Shown piece after piece: positions 17,063-24,754 of a stretch of 28,645 bases of DNA (position 1 is its first letter; each line of letters opens with the position of its first letter). The notes beneath the pieces were generated by a model. The model was not told the origin of the DNA. It did not search any database and worked only from the letters and a program-made list of their open reading frames with translations. A program made the translations under genes and the position numbers. The DNA lies in the NCBI GenBank assembly GCA_013298595.1, contig JAAFIG010000048.1:1-28645 (forward strand), in the 5' to 3' direction. This DNA is from Deinococcales bacterium (GTDB taxonomy: Bacteria; Deinococcota; Deinococci; Deinococcales; JAAFIG01).

Positions 17063-17090
17063 GTCAGGGGTTGCTGACAATTTGATTATA
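17063..17090 (-). promoter_or_regulatory. Candidate promoter and operator of the PerR-like gene
   Basis: On the minus strand TATAAT (17090-17085) is followed by the inverted repeat GTCAG-N6-CTGAC (17078-17063), which ends 4 nt before the ATG. A dimeric repressor bound there would block transcription. The repeat is short and does not match the Bacillus Per box, and there is no convincing -35. Confidence 0.4.
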
Positions 17091-17124
17091 CAAGGTTAAG
17101 TTTAAAAGTGCATGTGGCAAAGAG

Positions 17125-18792
17125 CTAATCTAAACCTAGCGAAGCAAGGAAGGCAGCCACCACTCGAGGATCAAAGTGGGTACCAGCTAAGTGTCTGATT
17201 TCAAGAATGGCAGCTTCTCGAGTCCAAGCATTTTTGTAAGGGCGTTGTGACAATAAGGCATCAAAAACATCAGCAACAGCGGTGATGCGTCCTGATAATG
17301 GAATACTTTCGCCCATTAAGCCAAGTGGGTAGCCAGTGCCGTCCCATCGTTCGTGGTGACTGAGGGCTATTTCTTCGGCTAAGCGCATCAGGCTTGATTG
17401 GCTTCCCTCGAGCATTTTTGCGCCAACAATGGTGTGGGCGCGGATGGTTGCCCATTGGGTGCTGGTTAATTCGTCTCGGTTGAGTAAAATGGCATCAGGG
17501 ATCGAAATTTTTCCAATATCGTGCAATCGAGCAGCTAATTGCAAACGTTGCACTTCGGCTTCGGGTAAACCAAGTTGTTTGGCAATTCGCCCAGTGCATT
17601 CACCAACCCGCTGGGTGTGTGTGCCTGTATCATAATCACGGTACTCAGCAGCAATGGCTAAGCGTTCAAGCATTTCGAGTTGGGCTTGTTCGAGTTCAAG
17701 GGTGCGAGACTGTACACGTTGCTCAAGTTCGACGCTGCGTAAATGTTGAAGTTCGTGCTGATTTTTAATTTGCTCGAGTTCTAGTTGGGTTGCCAGCATT
17801 TGGGTGCGTCGTTCGGCTTTTTCGGAACGGATTTGGCGTTCAAGCAAATGGAATTTTTTATAGGCTTCAAGGGCTTCTTGTGGTTTGTTTTGTGATTCAT
17901 AAATCTGGGCTAAGTTATCCCAACAAGTTAGTGCGGCTTCACGATGACTATTTTGTTCAGCAATTTCTAAGGCAGCTTGTGTCCATTGTAAGGCAGTCTC
18001 GAGGTCTTGGCGCTTTAAGGCATAATGCCCTAAGTTGATTTGGCATGACATTTGATGGCGCAAATCGTTTAGTTGTACAGCTTCGGCAAGCAATTCGCGG
18101 TGCATTTTTTCAGATGTTTCTGTGCGCCGAATTAAACCGTATAAAGCTGCAATATTGTTTCGCATGGCAAAAACCAAGGCGGCATTACTGATTTGCCAAG
18201 AAATCCCTAATGCTTTTTCGATGTAATTCTCGCAATTGATGCTGTACTCGGGTTGTTCGGGATGCTCTTGACTGAGCAAGGCATGGGCATGGGCTGCTTC
18301 AAAATACACCCGTAACTGTGTCTCGGGAGTAATCTCTGCGTGGGTTTGGCGGATCACAGACTCGAGCAATTCAAGAGCTTGAGGTGTTTGTCCAAGATTG
18401 ATTTCTAGCCGAGCAATGCGGGCAACTGTTTCAGCCTCACCCGAAACATCTTGTAATGTTTGATATAAACGCTGGGCTTGATGAAAATGCTCGAGGGCAG
18501 ATTCGTAATCACCAAGTGGTACTTGGACTTGCCCTAAAGCCAGCAAGGCAATGGCTCGAGTGGCTGGGTGTTGATGACCAATCAAATCTAAGGCTTGCAA
18601 GCCAGTGCGAAGGGCTTCTAATAAGTTACCTGCATCAAAAGCTTGCTGGCAGGTAGCCACCAAAGCAGTACCCTCGGCGAAGGTATCTGTATGAGGCGTA
18701 AAATTGGGTTCAGCAGCTATTTTTAATGATGAAAACAACGACAAATCCTTATCACCTGATAAAGCTGATTCGTTGCGGCGCGACGCATTCAC
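17125..18792 (-). CDS. TPR-repeat HD-GYP phosphodiesterase
   Basis: This protein of about 555 residues joins a helical tetratricopeptide-like region (residues about 40-350) and a short coiled coil (about 325-375) to a C-terminal HD-GYP domain. The HD-GYP signature is complete: LHDIGK, HHERWDGTGYP and VADVFDALLSQRPYK. Such domains hydrolyse cyclic di-GMP. There is no signal peptide or membrane segment, so it is probably cytosolic, with the TPR part sensing a partner. The frame runs back to 18840, but I chose GTG 18792 because TACAGT lies exactly 6 nt upstream. It is divergent from ftsE and upstream of the PerR-like gene. Confidence 0.92.
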   Translation of the reverse strand: MNASRRNESALSGDKDLSLFSSLKIAAEPNFTPHTDTFAEGTALVATCQQAFDAGNLLEALRTGLQALDLIGHQHPATRAIALLALGQVQVPLGDYESALEHFHQAQRLYQTLQDVSGEAETVARIARLEINLGQTPQALELLESVIRQTHAEITPETQLRVYFEAAHAHALLSQEHPEQPEYSINCENYIEKALGISWQISNAALVFAMRNNIAALYGLIRRTETSEKMHRELLAEAVQLNDLRHQMSCQINLGHYALKRQDLETALQWTQAALEIAEQNSHREAALTCWDNLAQIYESQNKPQEALEAYKKFHLLERQIRSEKAERRTQMLATQLELEQIKNQHELQHLRSVELEQRVQSRTLELEQAQLEMLERLAIAAEYRDYDTGTHTQRVGECTGRIAKQLGLPEAEVQRLQLAARLHDIGKISIPDAILLNRDELTSTQWATIRAHTIVGAKMLEGSQSSLMRLAEEIALSHHERWDGTGYPLGLMGESIPLSGRITAVADVFDALLSQRPYKNAWTREAAILEIRHLAGTHFDPRVVAAFLASLGLD

Positions 18793-18798
18793 CCAATC

Positions 18799-18804
18799 AC
18801 TGTA
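18799..18804 (-). promoter_or_regulatory. -10 box that decides the HD-GYP protein start
   Basis: On the minus strand TACAGT is followed by 6 nt (GATTGG) and GTG at 18792. Confidence 0.6.
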
Positions 18805-18857
18805 CGACACTTTGCACAGAATCCTTGGCATTTTGCACACAGGTAGTCAACAGACCT

Positions 18858-18886
18858 TTAGACATCTCACTCTGGCAGGTTAGACT
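18858..18886 (+). promoter_or_regulatory. Predicted ftsE promoter
   Basis: TTAGAC (18858-18863) and TAGACT (18881-18886) are 17 bp apart. The -10 ends 7 nt before the GTG at 18894, so the mRNA is probably leaderless. Confidence 0.5.
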
Positions 18887-18893
18887 AGGGAAC

Positions 18894-19577
18894 GTGGTTG
18901 AGTTTCACCGTGTCTCGCTCGAGTACCCAAATACCAAAACCCTTGCTTTAGAGGAAATTAATCTCTCGATCAAAAAGGGTGAATTTGTCTATTTAACAGG
19001 GCATAGTGGTGCGGGTAAAAGTAGCTTCCTTGGCTTAATTATTAAAAGCATTGTGCCAAGTACAGGTCAGGTCTATATTGCTGGCGAATCGCTTGCTAAG
19101 TACAAAGGTGGGCGAGTAGCCTATCATCGGCGGCGTTTAGGCATGGTTTTCCAAGATCATTCTTTGCTCGATCACCTCAGTGTTTACCAAAATCTCGAGT
19201 TTGCTTTACGTATCACGGAAGCCCCACAAAAAGATTGGAACGAACGAATCACCACTATTTTACGCACTGTAGGACTTGCCCATAAAAGCAATGTTTTCCC
19301 AATTCAACTCTCGCAAGGTGAACGTCAGCGTGTAGCAATTGCTCGAGCGGTTGTAACCAATCCAATGCTACTGTTAGCCGATGAGCCGACAGGTAACTTA
19401 GACCCTGATGTCAGTTGGGAAATCATGGAACTTTTAAGCGAAATTAATCTCAAAGGAACCACCATTATTTTAGCCACACACTCAAAAGAAATAGTCGAAC
19501 AACAACGCCGCCGAACCATCACATTGCGTAAAGGTAAATTGGTTCGTGATGACCCAAATGGTGGTTATGCCATTTAG
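18894..19577 (+). CDS. ftsE: Cell-division ATP-binding protein FtsE
   Basis: FtsE is the ATPase of the FtsEX complex, which couples septal constriction to activation of cell-wall hydrolases outside the membrane. The 227-residue protein has Walker A GHSGAGKSS, a Q-loop in VFQDHSLLDHLSV, the ABC signature LSQGERQRVAIARA, Walker B LLLADEPTGNLDP and the H-loop LATHSKE. The frame is open from 18726, but the domain begins at VVEFHRVSLEYP. The GTG at 18894 has a TAGACT box 7 nt upstream, whereas upstream codons have neither motif nor ribosome site. ftsX follows after 36 bp. Confidence 0.96.
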   Translation: MVEFHRVSLEYPNTKTLALEEINLSIKKGEFVYLTGHSGAGKSSFLGLIIKSIVPSTGQVYIAGESLAKYKGGRVAYHRRRLGMVFQDHSLLDHLSVYQNLEFALRITEAPQKDWNERITTILRTVGLAHKSNVFPIQLSQGERQRVAIARAVVTNPMLLLADEPTGNLDPDVSWEIMELLSEINLKGTTIILATHSKEIVEQQRRRTITLRKGKLVRDDPNGGYAI

Positions 19578-19613
19578 TTTCCTCCTTGCCCCTCGTCCTT
19601 TTGGAGTTCTTGC

Positions 19614-20498
19614 ATGATGTATCACTTTCGCCAAGCATGGCTGGCTTTCCGCGCAAATATCACCGCTGGTGTAGCAACCCTATCCACAATGACCTTAACC
19701 CTGACACTACTGGCATTGGTTGCCTTAGTGACAATTAACCTCGAGACAATTGTGCGTGGACTCGAGAAAGATGTACAAATCACGGCTTTTTTAGCAGTGA
19801 CAGAAAATGCCGCCCTCAGTAAAAGCCAAGGTGAGGCTGTATTGACTGCATTATCGGGTATTTCGGGAATTGAAAGTTCGACTTTTGTTTCTAAAACCGA
19901 GGCATTTGAAAAACTCAAACTCGATTATGCTGCGCTTGAAGGTACCAGCAAACTGATTGATAATCCGCTGGCGGACAGGGTTATTATCAGAGTCAATAAT
20001 CCCAGAATCATTGAAGAAACCGCTAAGCAAGTCAAAACTATTCCAGGGGTAATTGATCTGGAGTATGGTGCTAATTTTGTCAACACTGTGCTTTCTACCC
20101 TCGAGACAGTGCGAAACATTGGTTATGCCTTGGTTTTGCTGCTGGCATTAAATACTTTGTTAAATATTCTTAATACCATCCGAGTTGCGATGTTTGCTCG
20201 CCGTGACGAAATTAAAGTGATGCGAATGATTGGTGCCACCAGAGGTTTTATTCGCGCACCTTATGTGCTTGAAGGTCTCACCTTGGCATTGTTGGCCTCC
20301 TTATTTACTTTACTTATTATTTTCCCAACCTATCAAATCATTGCTGCTCGAGTGATTGAACTGGTGCCATTTATTCCAATTGTGCAAGATAATTTCTTGA
20401 TTTTACAAGTTATGGCAGTGATTACAGGACTTGGCTTGGTGCTTGGTTTACTAGGCAGTGTTTGGGCAGCCAATCGGTACTTACGTGAAGCTGAATAG
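19614..20498 (+). CDS. ftsX: Cell-division membrane protein FtsX
   Basis: FtsX is the membrane half of FtsEX. The 294-residue protein has one N-terminal membrane helix (TLSTMTLTLTLLALVAL, residues about 20-43), then an extracytoplasmic domain of about 130 residues (DVQITAFLAV to GVIDLEYGANFV) that contacts the hydrolase activator, then three membrane helices. The cytoplasmic loop IRVAMFARRDEIKVMRMIGATRGFIRAPYVLEG is the family hallmark. The ATG at 19614 has GGAG 7 nt upstream; a second ATG follows immediately. It is co-transcribed with ftsE and probably works with the LytM protein two genes downstream. Confidence 0.96.
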   Translation: MMYHFRQAWLAFRANITAGVATLSTMTLTLTLLALVALVTINLETIVRGLEKDVQITAFLAVTENAALSKSQGEAVLTALSGISGIESSTFVSKTEAFEKLKLDYAALEGTSKLIDNPLADRVIIRVNNPRIIEETAKQVKTIPGVIDLEYGANFVNTVLSTLETVRNIGYALVLLLALNTLLNILNTIRVAMFARRDEIKVMRMIGATRGFIRAPYVLEGLTLALLASLFTLLIIFPTYQIIAARVIELVPFIPIVQDNFLILQVMAVITGLGLVLGLLGSVWAANRYLREAE

Positions 20499-20515
20499 TT
20501 TTTCATAATTTGCGC

Positions 20516-20521
20516 TAAACT
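20516..20521 (+). promoter_or_regulatory. -10 box of the leaderless Uma2 gene
   Basis: TAAACT is followed by 6 nt (ACACCC) and the ATG at 20528, so the gene can be transcribed independently of ftsEX. Confidence 0.55.
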
Positions 20522-20527
20522 ACACCC

Positions 20528-21109
20528 ATGAATAACACCCTCGAGACACAAAACACCATACTCGAGCCGCATCGTTTTAGTGTTGCGGAGTACCGTCGTA
20601 TTTTTGAAAATGGTATTTTGCCATTCGAGCCTCGTAGCCAATTGATACAAGGGGAAATTTATTTTATGGCGGCTATGAATAAAGCGCATTTTGATGCGCT
20701 GAGAATACTCAATAAGTTACTGCTAAAAACATATGGTCATCTTGTTGAAGTCTCCAATCAAGCACCTGTTCAGACATGGGATGACTCGCAACCAGAACCA
20801 GATTTCGCTTTGCTACACCAAGATTATCCTGGAGGTATTCCTGTTGCCGCAGATGTGTTACTGGTGATTGAAGTCAGTGATTCCAGCTTAAAATTTGACC
20901 GAGAGAAAAAACTACCCGAATATGCAAAAAGTGCTATCCCCGAAGCTTGGATTCTTAATTTAATTGAACGTCAACTCGAGGTGTATCGCCAACCTAGTGG
21001 CGAGCAGTATTTGCAACGCCAAATTGTTTTGGACGGTACGGCTTTTGCCCCTGCTTTTGCCCCTGAAAATAGCATCGAATGGTTTTTAGGACTCGAGGAA
21101 AAACAATGA
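20528..21109 (+). CDS. Uma2-family (DUF820) restriction-endonuclease-like protein
   Basis: This 193-residue soluble protein has the Uma2 pattern of a PD-(D/E)xK nuclease fold: Glu43 in LIQGEIYFM, Asp92 in PEPDFALL, Glu115 in LVIEVSDSS, and Lys127/128 in FDREKKLPEYAKSAIPEAWILN. Family members are abundant in cyanobacteria and Deinococcus-like genomes, and their biological role is unclear. All putative active-site residues are present. It lies between ftsX and the LytM gene, has its own -10 box, and its TGA overlaps the ATG of the LytM gene (ATGA), so translation of the two is coupled. No methyltransferase is adjacent. Confidence 0.9.
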   Translation: MNNTLETQNTILEPHRFSVAEYRRIFENGILPFEPRSQLIQGEIYFMAAMNKAHFDALRILNKLLLKTYGHLVEVSNQAPVQTWDDSQPEPDFALLHQDYPGGIPVAADVLLVIEVSDSSLKFDREKKLPEYAKSAIPEAWILNLIERQLEVYRQPSGEQYLQRQIVLDGTAFAPAFAPENSIEWFLGLEEKQ

Positions 21110-22443
21110 AAAAAATCCTACCTATTTTTGTGATCATTGCCTTAGCTTTGGTCAGTGCTTTTGCCCAAACCACCAGCCCACAATTACAGCAATTACAACG
21201 CGACTTGCGCGAACAACAACGAATCCGAGATCTTTCCACAGCTCGAGTGGGTAGTTTAGCGGCTGAAATCAAAAACCTTGGTGCTCGAGAACGCAACTTT
21301 AGTAATCAAGTGCAAACCTTATCAAAGCGCTTAACTAAACTCGAGCAGGAACGGGTGATTACGCAACAGCAATTAGCTAAAACCGAGGATAAAAGCCAGA
21401 GTTTATCGCTCGAGATTCAAATGCTTGAAGCAAAAATTGCTTACGGCAAAGAGCAACTGGCTAAATTAATTATTACTTTAGATCGTGAACGCAGTAATCG
21501 GTACGTCAAACTTGTGGTCAGAGCCGAAAATGCTTTTGATTTAGCAGTCAAAGCCAAGGATTTAGATACCATTCAAGATGTCAACTTAAACGTAATTAAC
21601 GAATTACAAGTCAATACTGCTTTGCTGACCAATAAAAACCAGCAATTTATTGCAGTCATTGCCAAACTTAACCAATACCAACGTATTCTCGAGCAGAAAA
21701 AAGCCGAAATCAATAAGAACCGTGCCACCTTAAATGCCAATATTGTAGAGTTACAAAAAACCAGAGCGGGTCGTAAATCCTTACAACTCCAAGCCATTGA
21801 AAGTGCCCAAGCTGCCAGTGCTAATGCCTCGAGTTTATTCTCGGGTATTGTTTCCGAGCGTAACCGCTTAGCCGAAATTCGTCGGCAAAAAGCCCTTGAA
21901 GCCCAGCGTCGCCGCGAAGCCGAAGCTCGCCGCCAACGTGAAGAAGCAGCCCGAATTGCCCGAATCCGAAGCGAGAATGCTCGGCAAAGAGCCGCAGAAC
22001 TCGAGAAACGCAGACAAACACAAGCTCAAGTACAAATTGCGCGAGTTGAACCAATTGCCTTGCCAGCCAGTGTCTCAAGATTTCAGTTTCCAATGCCTGG
22101 TGGCAGTATCGCCTCTGATTTTGGTTCAGAAGGCAATGATTACATGACCATTCAAGGGTCGGCTGGTAGTAGTGTGACAGCGGCGGCTGATGGCACAGTA
22201 TCTCGAGTCACCACGATTGGGGCTAATTATGGGTATTTTGTGGTGATTGCCCATACCAGCGATTTGACCAGTTTGATTACCTATTATGGCAATTTACAAT
22301 ACCCAATTGTTGAAGTTGGACAAAGTGTTCGTGCAGGGCAAGTGATTGGCAATGTTGGTGGTGGTGCGTTATTTCCGAACAACGAACTGCATTTTTATGT
22401 GGCACGTAATGGGTACAACGTCAACCCAAGACCATATCTATAA
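21106..22443 (+). CDS. EnvC-like murein hydrolase activator (coiled coil plus degenerate LytM/M23)
   Basis: The 445-residue protein has a Sec signal peptide (MKKILPIFVIIALALVSAFA) and a long Gln/Glu/Arg-rich coiled coil at about residues 20-310, with a highly basic stretch near 255-300. A C-terminal LytM domain begins FPMPGGSIASDFGSEGND. The zinc-binding pattern of active M23 peptidases is broken: the first His-x(3)-Asp motif is absent, with DYMTIQG in its place, and the second motif reads TYYGNL instead of an HLH-type sequence. Only ELHFYV is kept. This matches EnvC, which is not itself a hydrolase but activates amidases under FtsEX control. The ATG at 21106 overlaps the Uma2 stop and has GAGG within CTCGAGG upstream. 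Confidence 0.9.
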   Translation: MKKILPIFVIIALALVSAFAQTTSPQLQQLQRDLREQQRIRDLSTARVGSLAAEIKNLGARERNFSNQVQTLSKRLTKLEQERVITQQQLAKTEDKSQSLSLEIQMLEAKIAYGKEQLAKLIITLDRERSNRYVKLVVRAENAFDLAVKAKDLDTIQDVNLNVINELQVNTALLTNKNQQFIAVIAKLNQYQRILEQKKAEINKNRATLNANIVELQKTRAGRKSLQLQAIESAQAASANASSLFSGIVSERNRLAEIRRQKALEAQRRREAEARRQREEAARIARIRSENARQRAAELEKRRQTQAQVQIARVEPIALPASVSRFQFPMPGGSIASDFGSEGNDYMTIQGSAGSSVTAAADGTVSRVTTIGANYGYFVVIAHTSDLTSLITYYGNLQYPIVEVGQSVRAGQVIGNVGGGALFPNNELHFYVARNGYNVNPRPYL

Positions 22444-23212
22444 TCGAGTACGATTCTGGTTTGCCTTCCTTAAATGCCAACACACTGTCATAACCAACAG
22501 CTCGAGCCATGCTTAAAGCTTGGTTGAAATCGGCACCCACATGTTCGGGTTGATGAGCATCCGAACCCAATACCAATGGAATGCCTCTCTCAAAGGCAGC
22601 TTGTAAAATATGAGCGCTTGGATGTGGCGCACCAACTTCGCCACGCAACCCAGAAGTATTAAAATCTAAAGCTAAACCATGCTTGGCAATGACATCCAGC
22701 ACAGGTAAAACCAACTCGAGATGTTCGTCAGGTGCGACAGTCCAACGCAAAGGTAAGTCCAAATGCCCAATGGCATTGTATAAACCAGTTTGTGCGGCTT
22801 GTGTCACCAAATCATAATAGGTTGCCCAGTACGCTTGTAAATCTGCGGCTAGAGGTGCAACGCCATACATTAAATCGGCAACTTGGTGAACACTGCCAAT
22901 ACAATAATCCCAGTTGTACTGCTCAAGTAAACTTGCACTAAAAGCTTCAATACCAGGGATAAAATCCATTTCTAAACCACAACGCACCTCGAGTTCTTCG
23001 GCATTCATCACTCGAGCGGCATAAATCATTTCGCGGTATTTGAGGAGTTCATCATCTCTTAGCCGAACATGGGCATTGGCATTGTTAGGTAAAGGCATAT
23101 GTTCAGTAAAGCAAATACCAGTAAACCCCTGACGAATAGCACTAAAGGCATACTCGAGTGGGCTACCAATTGCATGGTGACAAAGAACAGTGTGCATATG
23201 AGAGTCGAACAT
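22421..23212 (-). CDS. PHP-domain phosphatase, histidinol-phosphatase (HisJ/HisK) type
   Basis: This 263-residue cytosolic enzyme has the PHP metal-ligand series in order: DSHMHT at the N-terminus, FTEHMP, GLEMDF, IGSVHQ, NAIGHLD and GSDAH near the C-terminus. This trinuclear site is typical of polymerase and histidinol-phosphatase family hydrolases, and the size fits histidinol-phosphatase (histidine biosynthesis) best. No other his gene is present, so another phosphoester substrate is possible. The ATG at 23212 has TACACT exactly 6 nt upstream. Its 3' end overlaps the convergent LytM gene by 23 bp (22421-22443). Confidence 0.9.
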   Translation of the reverse strand: MFDSHMHTVLCHHAIGSPLEYAFSAIRQGFTGICFTEHMPLPNNANAHVRLRDDELLKYREMIYAARVMNAEELEVRCGLEMDFIPGIEAFSASLLEQYNWDYCIGSVHQVADLMYGVAPLAADLQAYWATYYDLVTQAAQTGLYNAIGHLDLPLRWTVAPDEHLELVLPVLDVIAKHGLALDFNTSGLRGEVGAPHPSAHILQAAFERGIPLVLGSDAHQPEHVGADFNQALSMARAVGYDSVLAFKEGKPESYSIIDMVLG

Positions 23213-23218
23213 AGTGGT

Positions 23219-23224
23219 AGTGTA
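23219..23224 (-). promoter_or_regulatory. -10 box of the leaderless PHP gene
   Basis: On the minus strand TACACT is followed by 6 nt (ACCACT) and the ATG at 23212. Confidence 0.6.
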
Positions 23225-23307
23225 CTCGAGAAAAGCGGTATCTCTTGTGCATTTTCAGTTTGCGCGATAATTTTGGACTCGAGATAAAAGAGTGGTAACT
23301 AAGCCAT

Positions 23308-23336
23308 TTGTCATACAGTTAATGTGTGTTTAGAAC
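23308..23336 (+). promoter_or_regulatory. Candidate folE2 promoter
   Basis: TTGTCA (23308-23313) and TAGAAC (23331-23336) are 17 bp apart. Transcription from near 23343 would give a leader of about 210 nt before the ATG at 23554. Confidence 0.45.
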
Positions 23337-23429
23337 AGCAAATGCTCAGGTCTGCATGATGGGCTACAAGAAACTTGTATTGGTAGCATCTGTGTTTGGG
23401 GTTGTAAAGGCGCACAATACCGCTCGTGG

Positions 23430-23548
23430 CTTGAGTTCAAGACACTCAAGTTTTGTGAAAAACTTGGCATCCTTCACCCAGTTCACTTGACTTCCCGAGG
23501 TTGCAGGTGAACGAACCCCGATGGGCGCATTTCCCATCGAGAAAGAGG
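23430..23548 (+). promoter_or_regulatory. Structured folE2 leader, possible cis-regulatory RNA
   Basis: The 341-bp gene-free stretch 23213-23553 ends in a series of perfect stems. Stem 1 is CTTGAGT/ACTCAAG (23430-23450). Stem 2 is AAGTTTT/AAAACTT (23448-23465), which shares 3 nt with stem 1 so the two exclude each other. Stem 3 is GTTCAC/GTGAAC (23481-23512). Stem 4 is CGATGGG/CCCATCG (23519-23539), 4 nt before the Shine-Dalgarno AGAGG (23544-23548). I do not recognise a known riboswitch class. From 23225 to 23429 I see only the candidate promoter and two CTCGAG sites. Confidence 0.45.
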
Positions 23549-23553
23549 TTCTT

Positions 23554-24570
23554 ATGAGCGTTTTGCAAATCCTCGCTAGTCAACAAATAACGTCTCCGAC
23601 CTTCAAAAAAGCGTATTTGTTTAAAAATACCAGTGGTGCCGAACCTGTAATTGCTCGCAGTTACGATAAAGCATTCCGCCCCACACCCAGCTACATTGCT
23701 GGTTTGCCAGACATGACCGAAACAATTAACGGCATAGATGGCGCAAACGTTGCCATTCAACAAGTTGGCATTAGCGGCTTTAAGTTACCCCTCAAATTTG
23801 CCACCCAAACAGGCGAAACCCTGACTCTCGAGGCTCGAGTTACAGGTACGGTTTCGCTTGAGGCAGATAAAAAAGGTATCAACATGAGCCGCATCATCCG
23901 TAATTTCTACGGACACCGCAACGAAGTCTTTAGCCTCAATACATTAGAAACTATTTTGCGTGACTACCACGAGAATATCGGTGGTTTCCAAGCTCGAGTT
24001 AAAGTTGGATTTTCTTATCCACAACTTGTACCCAGCCTGCGCAGTGGACTCGAAGGGTACCAATTTTATGCTGCCAGTTACGAAGCCAGTTTAGATAGGC
24101 ACGGACGTATCCGCAGATATATCGAACTGGATTTTGTTTACTCGAGTGCCTGCCCATGCAGTGCCGAACTTGCCGAGCATGCCCGCGATACCCGAGGCGC
24201 ATATGCCATTCCTCATAGCCAACGCAGCAAAGCCCGAGTCCGTGTTGAAGTTAGCCCCGATATGGAATTATCACTCGAGGACTTAATCCAACACCTTCGC
24301 AACGGCTTAGTCACCGAAACCCAAGTGATGGTTAAACGCGAAGACGAACAGGCTTTTGCCGAGCTGAACGGTGCACATGTCAAATTTGTTGAAGATGCCG
24401 CTCGTTTGATCTACCAAGAACTCGAGCAAGACATTCGCATCCGCGACTTCCAAGCAGTTTGTAGCCACCTCGAGAGTCTGCACTCACATGATGCCGTCAG
24501 TGTCATTGCCAAAGGCGTACCAGGTGGTATGAGCGCCGAATTTACCGATTTTGCCACGCTTGTTTGCTAA
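23554..24570 (+). CDS. folE2: GTP cyclohydrolase I, FolE2 type (type IB)
   Basis: FolE2 converts GTP to dihydroneopterin triphosphate, the first step of folate (and, in some bacteria, queuosine) synthesis. The 338-residue protein has the FolE2/MptA tunnel-fold pattern, with the metal-binding [13 protein letters not shown] (CPCS at about residues 200-203), FGxH-like segments YGHRNEVF, and a C-terminal [12 protein letters not shown] region. The frame is open from 23521, but ATG 23554 has AGAGG 5 nt upstream and opens at [11 protein letters not shown]; upstream codons lie in the leader hairpin. FolE2 can use metals other than zinc and is often made under zinc limitation. I see no clear Zur site. 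A strong terminator follows. Confidence 0.95.
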   Translation: MSVLQILASQQITSPTFKKAYLFKNTSGAEPVIARSYDKAFRPTPSYIAGLPDMTETINGIDGANVAIQQVGISGFKLPLKFATQTGETLTLEARVTGTVSLEADKKGINMSRIIRNFYGHRNEVFSLNTLETILRDYHENIGGFQARVKVGFSYPQLVPSLRSGLEGYQFYAASYEASLDRHGRIRRYIELDFVYSSACPCSAELAEHARDTRGAYAIPHSQRSKARVRVEVSPDMELSLEDLIQHLRNGLVTETQVMVKREDEQAFAELNGAHVKFVEDAARLIYQELEQDIRIRDFQAVCSHLESLHSHDAVSVIAKGVPGGMSAEFTDFATLVC

Positions 24571-24586
24571 TTACAGTTCACAATAG

Positions 24587-24616
24587 AAAAGACGAAGGTT
24601 TATGCCTTCGTCTTTT
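24587..24616 (+). terminator. folE2 terminator
   Basis: A perfect 12-bp stem AAAAGACGAAGG/CCTTCGTCTTTT (24587-24598 with 24605-24616), loop TTTATG, lies 17 bp after the stop codon. The MITE-like element begins right behind it. Confidence 0.9.
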
Positions 24617-24754
24617 AATTCAATAGTTCGGTAACTTTCCAAGGGGAAATTAAATTTATATCGTCCTATAGGGCGAATACAGAGGTTCGCCCCTACGAAG
24701 CCTAAATGCGTCACAGACGCAAAAAATCAAAAACTTACCGAACTATTGTTAATT
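24615..24754. mobile_element. MITE-like element with 18-bp inverted repeats and a 6-bp direct repeat
   Basis: CAATAGTTCGGTAACTTT (24621-24638) matches the reverse complement of 24731-24748 at 17 of 18 positions. TTAATT flanks the 128-bp unit on both sides (24615-24620 and 24749-24754), as a target duplication would. Inside are two hairpins: GGGCGAA/TTCGCCC (24671-24692) and TGCGTC/GACGCA (24708-24721). There is no coding sequence, so any movement would need a transposase elsewhere. The unit contains no CTCGAG. It sits between the folE2 terminator and the stop codon of the minus-strand fusion gene. The AT-rich direct repeat could be chance, so the mobile nature is likely but not proven. Confidence 0.65.

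Noticed and set aside
20528-22443. Uma2 nuclease as part of a restriction-modification or defence system
   Set aside because: No methyltransferase, helicase or other defence gene is adjacent; neighbours are cell-division genes.
23544-23600. preQ1-I-like AGAGGTTC at the folE2 start
   Set aside because: The match covers only the ribosome site; the conserved CACCCTCT and A-rich tail of the aptamer are missing.
24621-24748. CRISPR repeat or integron attC-type site
   Set aside because: There is one pair of inverted ends only, with no direct-repeat/spacer series and no integrase site features.
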